A stretch of DNA of 64,000 nucleotides from Druceiella hillmani (taxonomy: Eukaryota > Arthropoda > Insecta > Lepidoptera > Hepialidae). Position 1 is the stretch's first letter; each line of letters begins with the position of its first letter. This document shows, piece by piece, positions 12,575 to 64,000 of this stretch. The stretch spans positions 3,423,501 to 3,487,500 of the forward strand of contig JAYKKI010000067.1 of NCBI GenBank assembly GCA_039881145.1, in the 5' to 3' direction. The position numbers and the translations under genes were made by a program. The notes beneath the pieces are model-generated. The model worked only from the letters and a program-made list of their open reading frames with translations. It had not been told where the DNA came from and did no database searches.

Positions 12575-13505
12575 GTGTTACCATCAATCATATATATAGA
12601 TCTTTGTAAAAAATCAGTACAAATCACTTTTATCTTTCTATGCATATTTCATTAAAAATTCTCCAAATAAATAAAAAAGTACAAAAAATTCATCATAAAA
12701 TAACAACTGGCAATACCATAAAAGTTTCATGGAAGAAGGTAAACGAAAAACCCAATAATAAGTAAATATTATAAAATGTGACATTGACAGTCGAACCTTA
12801 TAATTTTCGTACTCGACGACTATTTAAGACTTCTGAGATTCCGACCATGTAGTACCGTTATTTTATGATGACGGAACCCTTTAATGTAACTTATTTACCC
12901 ATCGGGAGTCCATTTCGCAATATCGGAGTAAAATGTTAAGCAGTTTTGCATTGATGTGAAACGTTTAAAAAAAATTATTTTGTACATAAAAATATTGTAC
13001 AAGCTATAGAAGGCTTGAGAAATTTGGTAGTCACCTATTTTAGTGTGCTTCTGGGGTCTCTTTTTAAATTTAATTATGGACATAAATTGAGATACTAATT
13101 TCAAGGTAAATTCTAGATTTACATGAAATATGTATCCACATCTCATTATGGAAATTATTAACAATAGTTTATAATTAAAACGTTTGTTATTGATACAGGC
13201 AATATTTAAACACGTAACTATATGATCAAAACAAGCGCACCGGTAATAAGATTATGCAAAATAGTATATGGTTAACATTTTACTCGCGACACTCAGAAAT
13301 TTTCCCCCTGTCATATCTATATTTAATCATTACTTTATTCAAACAATGATCAAGTCTATACAATACTAACAGAATATCAGCGCATACGATCGAAAAGCAC
13401 GAACCTTTGTTTTGTCCCAAAATTATTTTTTTTTCTAATTCATTTTACAATTAATACAGTTTGTTTTATGAGATATATCCACATTTAACATCCATCAGAA
13501 CAGCT
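12575..13505. other. AT-rich intergenic DNA, nothing recognised
   Basis: An 89-codon open frame on the minus strand (12895-13164) has no recognisable domain or supporting codon usage. No repeat boundary was found. Confidence 0.4.
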
Positions 13506-13672
13506 TGTCAAATACACTATCATGTCCAACACACAGTCTATATCCATCATTATATTGTTCTACATCTACATCCGTGAAGTAGAACTGTCTGTCAAATACA
13601 CTATCGTGTCCAATACACCGTCTATATCCATCATTATATTGTTCTACATCGACATCCGTGAAGTATAATTTG
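13506..13672 (+). repeat. Tandem duplication of an 84-bp unit
   Basis: Two adjacent units starting TGTCAAATACACTATC at 13506 and 13590 end in CATCCGTGAAGTA. They differ at only a handful of positions, so this is a recent local duplication. Non-coding. Confidence 0.8.
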
Positions 13673-14094
13673 TTTCAAAGTATAACTTGACTGATACATA
13701 TAAAAACAATCAGTTTTAGAATGAGAAAATTGACAACAGGCAACACAGTATTTCAATAATTGTAATTTTCATTGAAATCAAAATAAGGTTTGGGAGCGTA
13801 CAAATTCATTAACACACTCGCGATCCTGCATATCACTAGTGGGATCACACATTTTTCTGGAGGCTAGTTTCATAAGCCAACATAGCACTGGTGATATTAA
13901 GGACGTTTTGCAGAAAAGGGACTTAATACACTTGTCTTATATAATGAAACATATTTCTGTATTCGTTTGTTACTATTTTGTATACATTAGTAGCCTATGT
14001 AACAATGATAATAGGATTTTACTTTTATTGACAAATTAAACTCATTGAAAAATTGTAAATCTAAAAATTTTAATTCATTATTTATATGATAATT
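13673..14094. other. AT-rich intergenic DNA, nothing recognised
   Basis: A 66-codon open frame at 13839-14039 (+) has no recognisable domain. No repeat boundary was found. Confidence 0.4.
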
Positions 14095-14542
14095 CCTACA
14101 AGTACTTTCATACAAACCCGATAAACCGTGAGACTAACATAGATTTGAACCATGCATTCAGTATAACGCCATCTATGAAAAAATATTGCCAAAATTATTT
14201 TATACCTAAAAATAAATTTATTTATAAAAATAAACTTAGCAATATATATCAAAATTTCAACAGCCACGACAAAGGTTCATTGGTCTAGGAGTATAATTTT
14301 TGCTTAAGGTTCGAGAGGTCTCAGAGAGAGAGGAACAGCCCGACTATGTTTATGTCATGCTTTTAACGTTTTAAGACAGTTAAGTGCAATACACAAAGCT
14401 GATCGAATGGCAGACGAGATGTGAAGCTGGCCAAATTAACTCGAAAAGAATTGACAATACACGAAGCTGGCCGAATGTCAATGTGCGTCTTAGCATCAGA
14501 ACCTTTTAACTCCCATTCCAACACACCATTAGACGTTTCACA
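14095..14542 (+). mobile_element. tRNA-Pro-derived composite repeat, copy 1
   Basis: Three parts are visible. The head (14095-14270) is shared, on the opposite strand, with 54606-54735. A tRNA-Pro-like segment (about 14274-14322) contains TTGGTCTAGGAGTATAATT and CTTAAGGTTCGAGAGGTCT. The body (about 14360-14542) contains the repeated word AAGCTGGCC and ends near CCATTAGACGTTTCACAT, and is shared with 48660-48914 (+) and 53021-53232 (-). The T-arm of this copy has decayed into GAGAGAGA. A Pol III-derived SINE or a composite built on one is the best reading. Confidence 0.6.
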
Positions 14543-15048
14543 TAAAAAACGAAGATGAAAATTTTGAAACAAATATGGAACAATGGTATGTTACAATATA
14601 ATGGTGTGGTCAACATTGAAAAATATGTGAAATCTTCTTACAACTTTTATGGCAATAAACACCTGCATTCCATGATATTCACTACCATTTTACTAAAGAC
14701 ATTTATCACTTTACATAATATAATATAAAAACATTGACTACCTGAGAGTTTCATAACCATCACAGGTGACACAAAACTGACAGTTACCCTAAAAACTGTT
14801 GGTAAAGTCATTTCCGCCAGGCATTTGCCAGGAAATATATAATTAATTAACACTTTTCTCACCTACTTTATCAACGTCATGAGTTAACCCTTTTACAGTA
14901 AAATATCCTTTAATAAAAGGAACTTCCATTCATTAACTAAAGACAAAACAGGGTCTCACACTTTGTCATATGCGCTAATATCAGTATAAACAATGGAGGG
15001 GTGACTCCGTCACAGCGCGTCACGCGACGGACGGTGGCGGCGCGAGTC
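14543..15048 (-). other. Probable 3' untranslated region of the zinc-finger gene
   Basis: The sequence lies directly downstream (minus strand) of the stop codon at 15049-15051. No coding resemblance is seen. The transcript end is not fixed because many AATAAA-like hexamers occur by chance. Confidence 0.4.
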
Positions 15049-60770
<45,722 letters not shown>

Positions 60771-61500
60771 CTTAACGATATTATTTTCAACTTTCTTTTA
60801 TCTTTAAATAAAAACTTTCACGTAACAAATTTATAAAACATAGTCCTCCACATTTCGATTGTATACAAGAAAGTTATCGTCAATGAACAGCAATTCCTGT
60901 GGACAAAAAGAGTTAGCGTTTCAAAGCTCGTCGCGAACGCTGTATAACGGCATTTTAGTTATATCAAAAATGTAACATTTACTATCGAGATTGTTTGTTA
61001 ACGTTTGAAAATGTGAAAAAATCATCGTTTCGCCGCGCACATAAGCAAACATTTGACAACAACGAGTGAAGAGAATCGAAAACACAAAGTGCGAATGTAA
61101 CGGGGAATATTCTTTATCTATTCGTAAAAAGATCATTTTCAATGAATACCGTATCAACTATTATGAGGTCAATACGCGTGCGAAAAGGATGACAAAATAT
61201 CTATATACATGCTTTAAAATACTAAAGCGACGCCATATATCGCCGACAGTCAAAATGACGCTAACACTATTTTTTTTAACACGACTAATGAAATAATACT
61301 GGGTATAAAGCAATGATAATATATGGCAAATCAAAATAAACAATTTGTGACTTAATTAAAACAGCACTTACAGTGATGAATAACGTTTCAAAGTATTAAA
61401 AACTCGACACTTTCTATCTCACTTTAATGGTGGTTCAATCCTTCTCACGAGAAAAATGAAATGGCGATAGAAAATAAGGTGGCAGGAGTTGCCATTACCA
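60771..61500 (-). promoter_or_regulatory. Candidate 5' region / promoter of the zinc-finger gene
   Basis: Immediately upstream of the start codon, this stretch has clusters of CpG (for example 60926-60953, 61030-61042, 61171-61182, 61227-61260) in otherwise AT-rich DNA, as around the NDP kinase start. No transcription start or TATA box can be fixed. A 5' untranslated exon may lie here or further upstream. Confidence 0.4.
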
Positions 61501-64000
61501 CATAATATTATTTGTTTTGACAGAAATAATGAAACTTTAGTTTTAAAATTAGTTGTCGAAAAAACTTTGCTTTAAGTAAAAAAGTTTTTTATTTATTTTT
61601 ATTAAAATTATTTTATAAAAAAGACAATTTTTTTATCAAATAGCAAAAACATTTCTATTTGTTATATTTATAATAAACAAAACATTGGGATTAATTATAA
61701 ATATTTAAATAAATAAAACATGAAATAAATGGAGACAAAATTGCAAAAAATTATAATATTATGTTTAAATAAAGATATTTTTCTTTATCAACAGAGGAAA
61801 ATTAATCAATATATTTTCAATATACATTGTATTTTAATTGGTTTATAATTGACCTATGATAGTAATTATAATCCTTAAATTAATATAAATGAAGCAGTTT
61901 TTTCCAATTATTCTATTCAACATTTGGTGTGAAAAAAATATGTCAAGATGAAAAATAACTTAAAAGATTGGAAATGTTTATTTATTGATATAATGAAGAC
62001 TTGGAGTCATTTTTATTTTATTTATTTATGGTGTGTCAATGAAATAAAAATAGTGTGACGATTTGTAAATGTCTTGAAGCTTATAATTTAATTATTCTAT
62101 TTTAGATTTATTATTAGTGGACAATGAATCTTTTTTAGATTTCATGTTTATTTTCTCGCTATTAAATAAAGCTTTTTAAGATCAAAATTACACAGTTATG
62201 TACGTAAAAACTAACTTGCATAAGTAACTGAATACTCAATTAAAATTCCATAAATACTTTTTAATTTTGTGGCGTTTATGCAATTATTATATTCACGATT
62301 TCATGATACCCATGTCTATTCCGTGATAAACCATAATCTATATCGCTGTGTAATGTCTATATTGTCTATTTTAAAGTTGACATTGTTGTTGACATATCGG
62401 ACGTTTCCTATTCGTAAAGTTGTATTTTGTTTTTATATGTAACGTTTAATAGTTTAGTTACATCGTTTCATTTCTACATAAAATATGAAATGGGAACAAG
62501 TCTGATTTAGCGAAAATGTGAATTTCCCTATTTTTTTTGGTTTAAATGAAAGAATATAGGTAAAAAATAAAGCAAATTTTAGGAGTCGGTCGCGATTAGT
62601 TTATTAAAAAAAGTGATTTGAAAAAAGTGCGGTTTTCAAAGAAGTGTAAGTTATATGTTGTCGACTTAATTTCTATTCTCAGTAACAGGAAACACAGAAT
62701 TTGCACATATAAAGAGGAATTGATAATAAAAAAACAAACCGAAAAAATTTAAATATTAAAATGCGCAAAAAGATCGCGTAAAGAGAGGTTATGAAATTTA
62801 TGTTTGATAACCAACTGAAAGGCATTTCTCCATAGAAAGTGCATACTACGTATAAATGCTTTGAAAAATTTAAACTTGATATATTTTTAATAATATAGAC
62901 CAGTATATGTTGAACGTCTTGTATTTTTTTGCAGTGCTGAGCAACAAAACTTATAAGGATTTAAATTTATGTTGGTGCCCAGATTACAGATACAAGGTTT
63001 CCTTTTAGAGTTTTTTTTATTTATATTGATTGCTTAAAGGAATGCCGAAGCTGAATTAGTAGAATAAAGGGTATAAGTTTAGTTTAGCGTAAATGTAAAT
63101 TTCCCGTTTTTTTTCGTCTTAAATGAAAGAATATATTTAAAAAACGCATTTAAAATTTAGGACTCTGACCTCATTTTATTATAAAAAAATTATTTGAAAA
63201 ATGCTCATTCTATGAATTGTTATGTCAATTGGCTGTCAAACAAATTGTGTAACCTCTGTTTATGCGATCTTATTTCGTGCATTTTCACATTTTTATTTTT
63301 TGGGTTTATTATTTTTTCTTATTTCTTATATTTTCGTATTTGCATGTTCTGTGTTTAGTATTACTAAGAATGGAAAATAAGTCGGAAAACTTATACTTTC
63401 TCGATAAAGTGCATTTTTGTGTGGGAACTTTTTTCGTCCTGTTTTATTCGATTTAACACAAAAAATAGGAAATTCACAATGAAGCGATCCTTGTCAAAAT
63501 GTTAAGATTTATAAATTGGTAAATTAAGATTTGTCAAAAAATGTTTTCTTGTTTTCTATCTTGAAATTATTATTTGTGAAGTGTTCTATCTTGAAATTAT
63601 TATTTGTGAAATTAAAAAAATTATTAAAAGGTGCTTTATTAAAAGCCTAGTAGAGCATTCTCTCTGGCTTGTAGATATTAAAATAGTAACAAAAATGCAA
63701 CTACATATTTTGGTCTGTTATACTAATAGGTTTTCACAACAGAACACGCCAAATGTTAAAACTTTTAAACACTCTTCTCCTAAAGTTATGTCTTCTGAGT
63801 TGTCACTTGATCTGTATGTTCAATATGTAGATTTTATGTTTACAGGCACCTCATCAAAACTTAATTCGTCATGTTCACAAATATGGTGTTATATTTAAAA
63901 ACGCTTTATTGTATTGCCTTTATTTATGAATATTGGAATAATGGGATGGCTGGAATGAATATACACATTAAACAATTGTTTTCAGTCTTATTTATTTAAT
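61501..64000. other. AT-rich region upstream of the zinc-finger gene; one repeated segment
   Basis: A segment at about 62496-62645 is repeated at 63077-63225 in the same orientation (shared TTAGCG(A/T)AAATGT and AAATGAAAGAATATA). A 30-bp direct duplication lies at 63555-63614. The 105-codon open frame at 63581-63898 has no recognisable domain. Confidence 0.45.

Noticed and set aside
63581..63898. 105-codon plus-strand open frame as a gene
   Set aside because: No recognisable domain, AT-driven composition, and it begins within a small direct duplication.

Overview
The window is AT-rich eukaryotic nuclear DNA, very probably from an insect. It holds two real protein genes in 64 kb, large introns, phase-consistent GT-AG splice sites and a dense layer of decayed transposable elements: jockey-, RTE- and R2-like LINEs, mariner, Tc1-type MITEs, piggyBac-like, Helitron-like and tRNA-derived SINE relics. 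The insect assignment rests on the close match of the first gene to the awd-type nucleoside diphosphate kinase and on the transposon mix. I cannot name the order.

Layout. (1) 731-1192 (+) is an intact single-exon 153-aa nucleoside diphosphate kinase (awd/nm23 type) with all catalytic motifs. (2) 1.3-15 kb is intergenic, with a Tigger-like transposase relic, a piggyBac-like relic, several short duplications and one copy of a tRNA-Pro-derived repeat. (3) 15049-60770 (-) is one large gene. I assembled 11 coding exons from splice sites and reading frame into an uninterrupted 567-aa C2H2 zinc-finger protein: a Gln-rich N-terminus, one isolated finger, a linker with CxxC modules carried on three phase-symmetric exons, six tandem fingers, and a Gln-rich tail. 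The two genes are convergent. (4) 60.8-64 kb is the region upstream of the zinc-finger gene, with a locally CpG-containing stretch next to the start and otherwise AT-rich DNA.

The introns are where the unusual material lies. Intron 10 has a dead jockey LINE whose 3' coding end was amplified as five in-register 156-bp (52-codon) units, followed by a 26/52-bp higher-order array. Intron 8 has a mariner relic and an apparent chimera of an intronless SLC17-type transporter fragment joined in frame to an R2-like LINE C-terminus. Intron 4 has a piggyBac-like MITE and a 387-bp fold-back. Intron 1 (16 kb) has two Helitron-like copies (one flanked by 112-bp direct repeats), a 219-bp satellite, a SINE with a perfect 19-bp target-site duplication, an RTE-like LINE nested inside a tRNA-Pro-derived repeat, and a Tc1/mariner MITE.

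There is no evidence that the two genes work together. One is a metabolic/housekeeping kinase and the other a presumed nuclear DNA-binding regulator. All family assignments come from reading the sequence; no database search was run.
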